Shown one piece after another: positions 26,312-35,883 of a stretch of 64,000 nucleotides of DNA. This DNA comes from CAZICM01 sp964537685. GTDB taxonomy: Bacteria; Myxococcota_A; Polyangia; Polyangiales; Polyangiaceae. Where the stretch lies: NCBI GenBank assembly GCA_964537685.1, contig CAZICM010000026.1, positions 1 to 64,000 on the forward strand, in the 5' to 3' direction. Below the pieces are notes generated by a model. That model did not search any database. It saw nothing but the letters and a program-made list of their open reading frames with translations, and was not told the DNA's origin. Each line of letters starts with the position of its first letter. The first letter of the stretch is position 1. A program made the translations under genes and the position numbers.

Positions 26312-29300
26312 TTCGATCGTATCACCGAACTCGGGACAGGAATCTACCGTCTCCATCAGCTCGATCTGCGCCCTTTCAACGACGCGGGCATGCAAGGGAA
26401 TCACCGTGAAATATCGTTTGCGGGCTTCGATATCCGGTATTTTCATCGCGCTCGCCTGCATTCGCCTCCATGCCTCGTCCAGCGCCGCCTCACCCAATTC
26501 CCGATCGCCGCAGGCCATGCGCGCTTCGCTGACGGCCATGAGCAAATCCACCTCCATACAGCTCCGCCCGACGCGATCGAGCACAGACAGCCCATCCTCG
26601 GCCACTTCCCGCGCCTCCTGCACCCTATCGAGCCGAAGCAATATCCGCGTCAGCTCCGCAAATGCGCTCGGGCAAACGGCCGCCTCAATCCGCAGCGCAG
26701 CCACCGCCGTTTTCGCGTGTTCAAGCGCCTTCAACAACTCGCCGCGAAAAGACAAAACCCGCGCCAGCACCCAATGGGCCCGGCCCACCATCGGCGATGT
26801 CGTCTTGCTCGCCGCAATGCATTCGCCCGCCCAAATAAATGCTTCTTCAAAACGCTTGGAATCCCCTTCTTCCACCAAGGTCTGCGCGAGAAATGTACGC
26901 ACCGAGCTGTATAAAAAATTCTCGTGGGGCAATTTCTTCGATAGCTCAAATGCATCGTAAAATGCCCGGTAAGCCTCGGGATACGCGCCCAGCCCCGCAC
27001 ACGCGATCCCCAGCGACACCAAGCCCATACCCTCCATCCGCCGATCGCCGGTAATCCTCGACAATTGAATCGTTTCGAGAGACAACTCGCGCTTTAACCA
27101 CTGATCGTTTTCTATCCAATGGCAATACACGCTGTGCGCATAGCGTATCCAGCCCCGCGGCCCAGCTTCCAGCGCCGCTTCTTCCGTATCCATCGCGCGA
27201 AGTTTGTGCAGGAAAAACCGGGCCCGCTCCGCCCGGCCATTTAGACTCGCCAATATCACCAAAAAGGATGCGGCTTCTACATAAGATCCAATTGCATCAC
27301 GTTGAGGTTCTATCTGTTCAAATTGTTCCACCAGCCCTGAAAACGCTTCTTCCAAATTCAAATAGGTGGTGACAAATACCATCGAAAGCGCCGCCTCACA
27401 CCAAAGCGAAGACCCCGGCATGAGCAGGCGCAGCGCTTCTTTTCCGGCTTCATAGGCGGGATTCAAATCGCCGTGCCAAAGCTCCGCCGTACTCCGGATA
27501 CAATACAGCTCCGCCAGTTCAGCCCCAGATGCACCACATTGTATTCCTTGATATGCGTATCGTATTGCAATATCCAAATCGTTGCTTCGAAGAGCATTTC
27601 TCGCTGCATTCAGCAAAAATGGAACGGCATGGCCAGGTTCGTCGCTCCGGAGCAAGTGTTCAGCCAATACAACAGGATTTGTTTCTCCGATGCGCTGTAA
27701 ATACTCGCTGACAAGCCTGTGACCCAAACGCCGGTCGGTATCGACCAGAAGCCCATAGGCCGCCTCCCGGATCAGCGAATGATGAAACCGGTAGTTTTTA
27801 TCGTTTGCCGGAGCGGACCCGGGCCTAGACTCGATCGTTTCAGCCTCGACCAGCGCCCGCAAATGCGTTTCTATCTCCGCTTCACCCAGGGTTGAAAACA
27901 GGGCCACAAGACCATTTTTTGAGAAATTGATTCCAAATAGGCTCGCCACAAGCAGCACGCGCCGCTCATCCCGCTCCAGCTTTTCAATGCGGGCCTGAAG
28001 CATGGCCACCACGGTATCGGATGAGAGATTTTCATAACCCTTCGCCGCCGCGCGCACCAGCTCTTCCAATAAAAGCGGATTGCCTCCCGATTGCTCGACA
28101 ATGCGTTCAACCAATTCGGATGAAATGCCCGCCGTTAATATCTGGCGCACCAGCCTTTCCCGCGCGCGTTTTCCAAGCGGCCTTAAACTGAGCATCGTCC
28201 TGTGCTCAGACCACGATCGCAAGAGGGCCGGGAATCGATCGAGCACTTCAGGGCGCCCAAAAGCCAATACCAATAAGGAAACGCCGCGCAGCTCGCGCAT
28301 GGCCAATTCAATCCATTTAACGGTCAGCACATCGGCTAAATGCAGGTCCTCCAAAACAAAAATATGCGGCGCCCCCATGCACTCCGCCCTTAGAAAATCG
28401 AGCAGCGCCTGAGCGATTTGATCGCCCATAATCCGGGCATCGGCCCGGGCGGCCCGCAGTTTTAAATTGGCTTCGTCGGAAAATGGAATGCCGCAGATCT
28501 CTCCGAGAAAGACAATGGCCGGATGCACTCCCGCCGAAGGCGGCCTTAGATGCCGTGAAACCCGCTCTTTTAGTTTTTGCCTTTGCTCCTCTATCGAATC
28601 GCCCGGCTCGATGCCGCACAGCTTTTTGAGCATCGCCGCGATCATTCCATAAGGCGATCCGCGAAGCATGGCGTCGCCGTGCGCGGCCAATACAACCGGA
28701 TTTGTATCCAAATTCGAAAGGCGTCTCAGGAATTCGTGCCGGAGCCGGGATTTACCCATGCCCGCGGGCGCTGCCACCAGCAGAAAATGAGGCTCGCTTT
28801 CCTCGATACAGCTCGAGAGCGCCGATTCCAAAACACCGAGTTCCTGCTCTCTCCCCACGCAGGGCGTCGGCTTTCCAAGCAAAGGCCGGCTCTCGTCTTC
28901 ATCGCTCCGTCCGCCCAATAAAATAGCCGCCGATTCTGAGTCTTCCTCCAATTGCCAGCGCTCGCTCAGCAATCCAGCCGTTATGCGGTCCAACAATATC
29001 TTTTCCGTTGTGTGAACCCGCGCACTCTCGGCGGCGCTTCTCAATAAATGCCCGGCCCGTTCAAGCACTTCGCCCATGGGAAGCCGGCTTCCAAGCTGCC
29101 CTCTTCCCGTCGCGAGCACAATCAGCGCGTTCGGCCACTGATCCCGGATGGCCAGCGCGCAGCGGGCCGCGTTATCCGCCCGATCCCGCGCTTCTCCATA
29201 ACGCTTCGATAGCGTCACAATCAGCGATCCATCCGCCGTCCATTCGGGCTGCGCTCCGAACAGCCTCACAAATTCTTCAACGGTGCCCTGAAGGATGGGA

Positions 29301-30280
29301 TCTACAAACGAATTTGATCCCAATTCGATGGTTTTATCGAGCTTTTGGGAGGGCGTGGCGATAATGACACTCAGCAATTGCTGCTCCTCGCCCGTAAAAG
29401 CCCGCCTCGATGATAATCCAATATGTTCCGAGGCCGCGGGCGCCGATTGAAATCCCTCCAATGCATTAACCAATTCTATCGCATTTGAAATCCGCCGGCT
29501 TGGCTCTTTGACCAGCATGCGGTCGATGAGAGAAGCGAGCGCCTGAGGAATATCGGGGCGGAGCTGTTTAATGGGCAGCGGAGCCTCAAATAAAATCTTC
29601 GCGAGCACAGCCGCCAAATGCCCCGCCGCAAAAGGAGGCTTGCCGCTTAGGCATTCATATAAAACACAGCCCAGCGAAAAAATATCCGCGGCCGGGCCAA
29701 CACCCCCCTGCCCCCTCGCTTGTTCGGGCGCCATGTATTCAGGCGAACCTACAATCAAGCCCGATTTCGTCACGGCTCCCGAAACCAGCGCCGCAATCTT
29801 CGCCAAGCCAAAATCCAATAACGTGACTTGGTCGATTTTGCCGTGCCTTAAAAATAAATTCGAAGGCTTGATATCGCGGTGCACGATATTCTGCTCATGC
29901 GCCGCCCGCAGTGCATCGGCAATCCGATGAAGTAGTGTCACACATTCATCAATTTGAAGCCTGCGGCGGCTTAGCAATTGGGCCAAATCCTCGCCTTCAA
30001 GCCATTCCATCGCCACATAAGGCTCGCCCTTTTCCGCGACGCCAAAGCCCACACACGCAACAATCCCCGGATGCCTCAGCGAACTGAGCATCCGTGCCTC
30101 CCGTGCAAAGCGTTCCGTATCCTCCGGGCGGGTACTTGGATGCATGAGCTTTAGCGCGACCATCTGATCGCTAAGCACATCGCGGGCGCGGTATACGGTC
30201 CCCATCCCGCCGCTTCCGGCAATCGCTTCTATTCGAAATCGCTGAACAAACAGCTCATTGAGCATCGATACTGCTTGCAT
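26300..30280 (-). CDS. Ser/Thr kinase with degenerate cyclase-like, AAA and TPR domains
   Basis: This 1326-aa regulator begins with a canonical kinase (loop GSGGMGTVY; HRDIKPSN near 131, DFGLAK near 155, GSPEYMAPEQ). Residues about 295-460 look like a degraded class III nucleotide cyclase (ADAARCALAIR-like NAARCALAIR, GEVLERAGHLLRSAAESARV) without the usual catalytic metal residues that I can place. A signalling ATPase follows (Walker A APAGMGKSRL near 505; Walker B VLEDLHLADV), then a long helical TPR-like C-terminus. This is the architecture of soluble kinase-ATPase transcription/signal regulators common in Myxococcota. A TTG/ATG alternative start at 30265 is possible. Confidence 0.88.
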   Translation of the reverse strand: MQAVSMLNELFVQRFRIEAIAGSGGMGTVYRARDVLSDQMVALKLMHPSTRPEDTERFAREARMLSSLRHPGIVACVGFGVAEKGEPYVAMEWLEGEDLAQLLSRRRLQIDECVTLLHRIADALRAAHEQNIVHRDIKPSNLFLRHGKIDQVTLLDFGLAKIAALVSGAVTKSGLIVGSPEYMAPEQARGQGGVGPAADIFSLGCVLYECLSGKPPFAAGHLAAVLAKILFEAPLPIKQLRPDIPQALASLIDRMLVKEPSRRISNAIELVNALEGFQSAPAASEHIGLSSRRAFTGEEQQLLSVIIATPSQKLDKTIELGSNSFVDPILQGTVEEFVRLFGAQPEWTADGSLIVTLSKRYGEARDRADNAARCALAIRDQWPNALIVLATGRGQLGSRLPMGEVLERAGHLLRSAAESARVHTTEKILLDRITAGLLSERWQLEEDSESAAILLGGRSDEDESRPLLGKPTPCVGREQELGVLESALSSCIEESEPHFLLVAAPAGMGKSRLRHEFLRRLSNLDTNPVVLAAHGDAMLRGSPYGMIAAMLKKLCGIEPGDSIEEQRQKLKERVSRHLRPPSAGVHPAIVFLGEICGIPFSDEANLKLRAARADARIMGDQIAQALLDFLRAECMGAPHIFVLEDLHLADVLTVKWIELAMRELRGVSLLVLAFGRPEVLDRFPALLRSWSEHRTMLSLRPLGKRARERLVRQILTAGISSELVERIVEQSGGNPLLLEELVRAAAKGYENLSSDTVVAMLQARIEKLERDERRVLLVASLFGINFSKNGLVALFSTLGEAEIETHLRALVEAETIESRPGSAPANDKNYRFHHSLIREAAYGLLVDTDRRLGHRLVSEYLQRIGETNPVVLAEHLLRSDEPGHAVPFLLNAARNALRSNDLDIAIRYAYQGIQCGASGAELAELYCIRSTAELWHGDLNPAYEAGKEALRLLMPGSSLWCEAALSMVFVTTYLNLEEAFSGLVEQFEQIEPQRDAIGSYVEAASFLVILASLNGRAERARFFLHKLRAMDTEEAALEAGPRGWIRYAHSVYCHWIENDQWLKRELSLETIQLSRITGDRRMEGMGLVSLGIACAGLGAYPEAYRAFYDAFELSKKLPHENFLYSSVRTFLAQTLVEEGDSKRFEEAFIWAGECIAASKTTSPMVGRAHWVLARVLSFRGELLKALEHAKTAVAALRIEAAVCPSAFAELTRILLRLDRVQEAREVAEDGLSVLDRVGRSCMEVDLLMAVSEARMACGDRELGEAALDEAWRRMQASAMKIPDIEARKRYFTVIPLHARVVERAQIELMETVDSCPEFGDTIESIG

Positions 30281-30361
30281 GGCTTTAGCCCCCCAAGAGC
30301 CAACTGCTGCGAAGCGAAGTGATAATTAACGCCGCTTTTATCAAAACGTCAAGGACTTTTA

Positions 30362-31375
30362 TTATCCATTCTGAAAGAATCCATGGGATACTGTTTCTAA
30401 TCCGATTTTACCATTTTGATAGGTAATCACGGCATAACCATCGGGAGCATCGGGCAAATTCACATGAAAACCGCCCCGATACCAGCGGGGCAGCACCGAG
30501 CCGCGGGTATCCGCGAAGGTGTTGGGCAAAGTGTTGAGCACCGAAATCGCATGCTGCACATGAGGCCGGAGCGCGGGATCGCTGGGAAGCGGCAGGCTAA
30601 GCACTTCGAGCAGCCGCTCTTGGGCATCGGACAGCCTTTTATGGGATTGAGACGGCTCCCGCACCGAAAATTCATCCCAAACTACCGTCCATGGGCTTCC
30701 CATATGGCCGCTCACGGTCACGTCCACTTTCTGAAGCGCGCATAGGTGAATTAAAAGCGGCTCTTTTCCAGGGCTTAGATGAGAAATCAAAATGCGCGCC
30801 TCGCCTTTTTCTTTGGGGATGGCCATACATTGAGCCAGCTTTCCAATTTGAGCGAGTGTGGTCCAAATTTTTCCTCCCTCGCCGGCCAATGGAGATGGGC
30901 TATCGGCCAGGCGGCTTGGAACAATATTTCCCCCCAATCCAAAAAGCTGAAATGGCCCGACGCGGGCGCACTGAGACTCGTGAAGCAAATGCAGATTGGG
31001 AACATTTAAACGGCCCGCGATAAGAGCCTCGACCACAACGCGATCTTCGTGGTTGCCCCATACGGCATATACCGGAACAGAAAAACCCCTTCCCTCTTTG
31101 AGCCAGGCGCCTAAATCGCTTAGAGGTAATCTTTTGCGAATAAAATCGCGCATTTTATCGCTCTGAAGCTTTTTGGCTTTGTTCTTTTCGTCGCTGGGCA
31201 AATCCGAATGAACAATTCTCAAGAATAGCTCGCGGGCTTCGAGCCGATCGACGCTTTGATCATCATAAAAACCGAAATCACCCGCGTGAAGAACCGCGTC
31301 GGCGCCCGTCTTTTGAGCGAGTTCGTCCACTTGGGCCAGGTGTCCATGGGTATCGCTGATCAATAGGAGTCGCAT
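30362..31375 (-). CDS. Calcineurin-like metallophosphoesterase
   Basis: This 337-aa enzyme has ISDTHGH at the N-terminus, LHAGDFGFYDD, VWGNHEDR, ILISHLSPGKEP and VSGHMGSPW, i.e. all metal motifs of the family. It has no signal peptide. The substrate is unknown; the C-terminal 120 residues (VLPRWYRGGFHVNLPD) are an additional domain. GGGGTG precedes the ATG. Confidence 0.86.
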   Translation of the reverse strand: MRLLLISDTHGHLAQVDELAQKTGADAVLHAGDFGFYDDQSVDRLEARELFLRIVHSDLPSDEKNKAKKLQSDKMRDFIRKRLPLSDLGAWLKEGRGFSVPVYAVWGNHEDRVVVEALIAGRLNVPNLHLLHESQCARVGPFQLFGLGGNIVPSRLADSPSPLAGEGGKIWTTLAQIGKLAQCMAIPKEKGEARILISHLSPGKEPLLIHLCALQKVDVTVSGHMGSPWTVVWDEFSVREPSQSHKRLSDAQERLLEVLSLPLPSDPALRPHVQHAISVLNTLPNTFADTRGSVLPRWYRGGFHVNLPDAPDGYAVITYQNGKIGLETVSHGFFQNG

Positions 31376-31439
31376 ATCACCCCGACCTTAACGTTTCGAG
31401 TATTCCTTTGCAATCGAATTGTGCGCCATTCTTTTTAGC

Positions 31440-32144
31440 TTAGGCCGGGAAACGAGGAAGAAATCCGATCGTATTGCTATCTTCTTCCTCTTGGCGGATA
31501 AGCGCGGCATAGCGATTCCAGTCGCGTTCACCAAATCGAATGATTTGGCTGCCATCGGCCCTGGGATAAGGGTCGTAAATCAATAGGCCGGCTTTATCGC
31601 GGGCCACCAAAATCCAGTGATCGCCTGTATCCGGGTTATTGAGTGCGATTTTAGCCGGCCAGCATTGTCCAGATAGCGGGATGGTGATATCAATCCGATC
31701 GTCTTTGATGATTTGAGGCGGCCTAAATCCCGCAATCCCCATTAAATGCCTGAGGTGATCATAGGGCATTCCTCCGTCGAAGGTGCGAAAGCGCCGCTGA
31801 AGCGTTTGAGCCAATGCGCCGAGGGTTCCGTAATTCGCATCATCGCCGCCCCGGGCAATTTGATCGGCCAAGTCTTGAATCTCTTGATAGCTTTGCTCGG
31901 ACAATTCGTTTTTTAATCGCTGGGCAAGCGTTTGAAGGGCTTTGTAACCGCCGGTGAGCAGCGCCGCGGCGACGACCGAAAGCGCTCCGCAGGCATGAGC
32001 CGCCACCTGGGCGCTCGGCCCGTTAAGCTGCGTGAACAGCTCGAGGGCTTGTTTTGGATCCGCGGGCAAGGGCGCCGCATCGTCGACAATGGCTTGATCG
32101 ATATGGTCAATGGGTTCGGGCGGCATAGAGCCCGAACGTACCAT
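31440..32144 (-). CDS. Papain/C39-like cysteine peptidase candidate
   Basis: This 234-aa protein has a plausible Cys-His-Asp/Asn catalytic set: Cys52 in AHACGALS followed by a hydrophobic helix, His near 175 in DHWILVARD and Asp near 189 in LLIYDPYPRADG. These match the order and spacing of C39-like/papain-like peptidases and of related effector domains. It has no signal peptide and no obvious partner, so secretion would need another route. An internal start at 32126 is possible. Activity and family are not proven by sequence. Confidence 0.65.
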   Translation of the reverse strand: MVRSGSMPPEPIDHIDQAIVDDAAPLPADPKQALELFTQLNGPSAQVAAHACGALSVVAAALLTGGYKALQTLAQRLKNELSEQSYQEIQDLADQIARGGDDANYGTLGALAQTLQRRFRTFDGGMPYDHLRHLMGIAGFRPPQIIKDDRIDITIPLSGQCWPAKIALNNPDTGDHWILVARDKAGLLIYDPYPRADGSQIIRFGERDWNRYAALIRQEEEDSNTIGFLPRFPA

Positions 32145-32167
32145 AAGGCGCTAGCGTGCTTCGTATA

Positions 32168-33646
32168 TCACGGCCAATCGAGCGCACCGCCAAACAGCCA
32201 GCGTTTTGCAAGAAGCTGAACGGCAATTCCCACATTCACATCCAATTGCTCCTCCGCGCGCACCAGCGTAATCGAAGGCACGACCCGCAATAGCCCTTCG
32301 TAGTCGCCCGAAAAGCTTTTCAGCGATTGCGTCAGCGCCACATATACCGGCGCTTGAAAGCCAAATTTATAAGCCGTCTCTGTTTTGTTCGCGAAGTCAT
32401 AGGCAAAGGTCGGCCCGAGCGAGAGCCTCCACGCGCCTTCCATCACCAGGCCCAAAAGGACGCTCGCCCATAACACGCTTTCGCGCTGAGGCTCTCCGTA
32501 CGGCGTCTCCGCACAGCTCTCCGCGGGCCTATCGCCGCCCTCCGCCGTCACCAAACCCTGCACGTCGCACACCGACACAAACTGGTCGGAAGGATGCCAG
32601 CGCGATTGATATAAAATCGGAATCTCAGCCGTGAAATGCACGGGGGCCGTCGCTTGTACGTAGGTCAGCATCGCGCCGAAAGAACCATCGGAATAGGTTC
32701 GTTTGGCGGGGCGCAACAGCGTTGCGGCACCGGCTCCCGTTTCAAAGTAGGACAGCGATTTGGCGCCGTAGCTGGCCTTGAGCGTAAACCATATTTTTGG
32801 ATACCTCGCCTTTTGGCGCTCTTCTTCAACCACGCTTTCAAATGGCTTGCGGCCCGCTTCGCAGTATGCGGAAGACTCGATCTGCATGCGCTGTTCCGCA
32901 ATCCATCCGCACAATGTGCCGCTCGTCGGATTGCACATCCGGGCTTGTTTTACGAATAGATTTTTTAATGCCGACTTGGTGAAAGCGCTGCAGTCGCTGC
33001 CTATGCTGTCCGGATCGATCGCGCTGGAGGCGATGGGCACGGATTCACAGCGGCAGCTCATTTCAGAAGGCAAAAAAGCGCATTTGGCGCCTCTGTTTTC
33101 GAGCGCTTTTTGAACGTCCTGCGTATGGTCTTGAATAAACTTTTCGCGGAGCAGCCGGGCCCCCGGCGACGTGAGGAATACATCGAAGGCTTTTTCCGCA
33201 TGCAGCGCCAAAAAGGCTTCTTCGTCGTCGGTGCGCGACAGAAGCATCGCGGCCTTGATGCACGTCGCGTACGCATCTTCAAGCGCGCCGCCCGCAGGCG
33301 CCCGTTCTGGCGCGGCCAGGGGATTTCTATCCATCAGCGTAAAACCAAGGCCGATCTGCCATTCCGTGGGACGCGAAAAACCATCGGGAGCGCGCAGGCT
33401 CGCCACATCGGAACTGCCTCCTTCGGTCGATACCGCGGCCAGTCCATGCAGATAGCGATCCCAGTTCGCGCTCGCGCCCATGCGCAAATCGAGCCCGGCT
33501 TCAAGCTTTCCGCGGCCGCTCGTGGTGAGCATTCCCGCGAACACGGGAACGACGCGCTGCACGGGCGCATTGGGTTCGGCCCATGCGCTGTTGAGAGGCA
33601 AAGCCAGCGTGGATGCGGCCAAGAGCGCCCAAAAGGAAATCCTCAT
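32168..33646 (-). CDS. Probable outer-membrane beta-barrel protein
   Basis: This protein of about 492 aa has a signal peptide ending NSAWA-EP and a mixed Cys-containing region (residues about 120-300). A C-terminal half has alternating hydrophobic/polar strands (VHFTAEIPILYQ, WASVLLGLVMEG, LSLGPTFAYDF, VYVALTQSLKSF) and the final aromatic motif LFGGALDW, as in outer-membrane barrels. The ATG at 33646 gives the correct signal; the frame is open to 33685. The role is unknown. Confidence 0.7.
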   Translation of the reverse strand: MRISFWALLAASTLALPLNSAWAEPNAPVQRVVPVFAGMLTTSGRGKLEAGLDLRMGASANWDRYLHGLAAVSTEGGSSDVASLRAPDGFSRPTEWQIGLGFTLMDRNPLAAPERAPAGGALEDAYATCIKAAMLLSRTDDEEAFLALHAEKAFDVFLTSPGARLLREKFIQDHTQDVQKALENRGAKCAFLPSEMSCRCESVPIASSAIDPDSIGSDCSAFTKSALKNLFVKQARMCNPTSGTLCGWIAEQRMQIESSAYCEAGRKPFESVVEEERQKARYPKIWFTLKASYGAKSLSYFETGAGAATLLRPAKRTYSDGSFGAMLTYVQATAPVHFTAEIPILYQSRWHPSDQFVSVCDVQGLVTAEGGDRPAESCAETPYGEPQRESVLWASVLLGLVMEGAWRLSLGPTFAYDFANKTETAYKFGFQAPVYVALTQSLKSFSGDYEGLLRVVPSITLVRAEEQLDVNVGIAVQLLAKRWLFGGALDWP

Positions 33647-33688
33647 AGAGGCCGCACGATCGCGCAATTTAGCCCGGCTTAGCAAGCC

Positions 33689-34477
33689 CTAGGCATGAGG
33701 AGTCCGGGGTTCGGGCCGAAAGGGTTTTAATAATTGAGCGAAATAGCCTCGGGGCCAGCTTTGTTCGGTCAGCCCAAGCTCGTAGGTGGGCGCGCCTTCG
33801 GGGCGATAATAGGTTCCAAAAAGAATATCGAGATAAGGCGCGAGGTTGGCGAAGTTGTGCTGCGTGGCCTCGGACTTTTTGTGATGCCATTGGTGAAGGT
33901 CGGGCGCGCCAAATAAAATACGCAGCGGGCCAAGGGGAATACGCACATTGGAGTGGATAAAAATGGCCCAGAGGCCCCGGGCGGTAATGATTGCGCCCAG
34001 CGCTTCAAAGGGAAGGCCGAGCACGATGCCGGGAAGATTAAGAAAGGCTTGGGTTGCAATTCCATCCAATGGATGTTCCCGGTGAGCGGCCAGCCAATCC
34101 AAGTGTTCGATGCTGTGATGTACCGCATGGAAACGCCATAGGATTGGAATGCGATGGCACGCCCGGTGAAACCAATAGATTAAAAAATCGCCCAAAAAGA
34201 GGCAAATCGCGGTGAAGAGCCACAAAGGCAGCGCACGGAAGGCGGCCCGGATATTGGCGAGCGGCGCTTGAGGAATAAAATTCATCAATTGAACGAGCAA
34301 TTCTGTCGTTATTGATACAAAAATAAGATATTGGCCGAGGAAGAAGAGCAGATCGATACCGAATTCGGGGCGGAAGAAGCGCTGGCCTCGGCGGGCGGGA
34401 AACAAATACTGGAGGCCGCCAAAGAGAACGAGCAAGAGGCAAAAGCCAAAAGCCGCGTCTCGGAGCTGGGACATCAT
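33689..34477 (-). CDS. Sterol desaturase/fatty acid hydroxylase family enzyme
   Basis: This 262-aa membrane enzyme of the histidine-box diiron family has WFHRACH, FHAVHHSIEH, AAHREHP and LHQWHHKKS, plus several hydrophobic segments near the N-terminus. Family members hydroxylate or desaturate sterols, fatty acids or carotenoids; the substrate cannot be read. It is translationally coupled to the upstream lipoprotein by a 4-nt overlap. Confidence 0.9.
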   Translation of the reverse strand: MMSQLRDAAFGFCLLLVLFGGLQYLFPARRGQRFFRPEFGIDLLFFLGQYLIFVSITTELLVQLMNFIPQAPLANIRAAFRALPLWLFTAICLFLGDFLIYWFHRACHRIPILWRFHAVHHSIEHLDWLAAHREHPLDGIATQAFLNLPGIVLGLPFEALGAIITARGLWAIFIHSNVRIPLGPLRILFGAPDLHQWHHKKSEATQHNFANLAPYLDILFGTYYRPEGAPTYELGLTEQSWPRGYFAQLLKPFRPEPRTPHA

Positions 34478-34851
34478 CGCGGTTTTCCTTGTACAGGCGC
34501 GGCGTTCTGTTGCTGGGGAGCCTGTTGCTGAGGAGCTTGAGGCTGGGGCTGGGGCTGGGGAGCGTTATCTTCGGGCCAATCCATCGCGGCCGCCTTGCTG
34601 CCTCCAAAGAAGCGCGGAGGCTTGGATGTTGCGGCGCTTTGTTCGCTATTGGGCTCGGTGGCCTTGTTGGCATTGCCCATCGAGCCCGAAGCAGGCTTGG
34701 AGGGAGCCGAAATATCGCTGCCGGCCGGCGTTTTGGGCTCGGGCGCGACAGAAGGATCTTCCTGGGATCGGCAGGCGCTGATTCCCAATTGAACGGCAAA
34801 GGCGAGGACAGCAAAGGCCACAATCGTCTTGAGCGGCGTAGGGGCAGGCAT
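34474..34851 (-). CDS. Small Gln/Pro-rich lipoprotein
   Basis: This 125-aa lipoprotein has lipobox ISAC after a short hydrophobic signal, then a low-complexity body ending in QPQPQPQAPQQQ. The strong ribosome binding site AAGGAGA lies 7 nt before the ATG. It overlaps the desaturase-family gene by 4 nt. It may tether or support that enzyme, but this is only position-based. Confidence 0.75.
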   Translation of the reverse strand: MPAPTPLKTIVAFAVLAFAVQLGISACRSQEDPSVAPEPKTPAGSDISAPSKPASGSMGNANKATEPNSEQSAATSKPPRFFGGSKAAAMDWPEDNAPQPQPQPQAPQQQAPQQQNAAPVQGKPR

Positions 34852-34975
34852 CTGAATTTCTCCTTGTGGGTATGCAATCGAAACGGCGAATGTTTAACCC
34901 GGCCTTGGACGGCCGCTTGGGAACTTTGTTGTAAGGCCCCGCGAAGCTTTTCTTCAAGCGCAAACCGTGGCCAGA

Positions 34976-35800
34976 ATGCGGCCCATGCAACGCGCGCTTT
35001 TGCTAGGCTGGCTTGCTTCTTTGGCCGCCCTCCAAGGATGTTCAGCCCGGCCGGAAATACCGGCTCCCGCTTCGTCCAGCCCTTCACCTGCCCCATCGGT
35101 ATCTGCGGCTCAGAATCCGGCTCCCAGCGCGCTTCCAGCTTCTTCGGCAAGCGCCGCCGCTATCTCGATCTCGCCCGAACGCGCCGATGAAATCGCCTGC
35201 GCAGAAGGCAGAGCCGGCCATTGCAATCGCGTAATCGCCAGGGTCAAGACGCGGACCCTGCCCGCGGCTGAATTAAAACAAGCCCACAAAACCCTTGAAT
35301 TAGGCTGTGAACATAACGACGTCGACGCCTGCGCTTCCATGGGCGACACCTACCGGATGGGCCATGGCGTGACGATGGACATACCCAAAGCCAAGGCTTT
35401 TTTTCAAAGGGCCTGCGAGCTCGGCAAGCATGAAGTCGATGCGTGCACCGACTACGCCGAGGCGCTGATGCTGGGCAACGACGCCGAAAGCGACCGGATT
35501 GGAATGCGCGTGCTCGAGCGGGCCTGCACAGGCCAGGTAGCCTCGGCCTGCTCGTATTTAGGGCTTTGCTACACCGAAGGGCTGCACGGCGTACCCTACA
35601 ACCCCGGCTCTTGGAGATTGGGCGTCCGCTATTACGAACAATCGTGCACGCTGGGCCGGGCGGCTTCGTGTCATCGCGTCTGTTCGCTCTACCGTGCCGG
35701 CCACGGCGTCGCGAAAAATGCGGTTCTCGCCGATCAAGCCTGTGAACGCGGCTGCACATTGGGCGATACCGATGCCTGCGAAGCGCTGAAGAAGCCCTAA
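34976..35800 (+). CDS. Sel1-repeat lipoprotein
   Basis: This 274-aa lipoprotein has signal with lipobox LQGC, Ala/Pro linker and four to five Sel1-type TPR units with conserved Cys (CEHNDVDACASMGDTYRMGHGV, CELGKHEVDACTDYAEALML-like). Sel1 repeats mediate protein contacts. The start could be at 34967 (GTG) or 34985. A GC-rich imperfect inverted repeat sits just after the gene. Confidence 0.82.
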   Translation: MRPMQRALLLGWLASLAALQGCSARPEIPAPASSSPSPAPSVSAAQNPAPSALPASSASAAAISISPERADEIACAEGRAGHCNRVIARVKTRTLPAAELKQAHKTLELGCEHNDVDACASMGDTYRMGHGVTMDIPKAKAFFQRACELGKHEVDACTDYAEALMLGNDAESDRIGMRVLERACTGQVASACSYLGLCYTEGLHGVPYNPGSWRLGVRYYEQSCTLGRAASCHRVCSLYRAGHGVAKNAVLADQACERGCTLGDTDACEALKKP

Positions 35801-35823
35801 GCCCAGTCCCGGACCCGATTGCA

Positions 35824-35863
35824 ATTGCGCGCGCCACGCGGCTTTGGTACGCGCGCGCTCAAT
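35824..35863. repeat. Imperfect GC-rich inverted repeat
   Basis: ATTGCGCGCGC pairs imperfectly with GCGCGCGCTCAAT across a loop of about 16 bases. There is no T-run, so it is not a clear intrinsic terminator. It lies between the Sel1 gene and the beta-oxidation pair. Confidence 0.4.
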
Positions 35864-35883
35864 CGCTGAATGAGGAGTCGTCC

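Noticed and set aside
35824..35863. Intrinsic terminator
   Set aside because: An inverted repeat is present but it is imperfect, has a long loop and no T-run.
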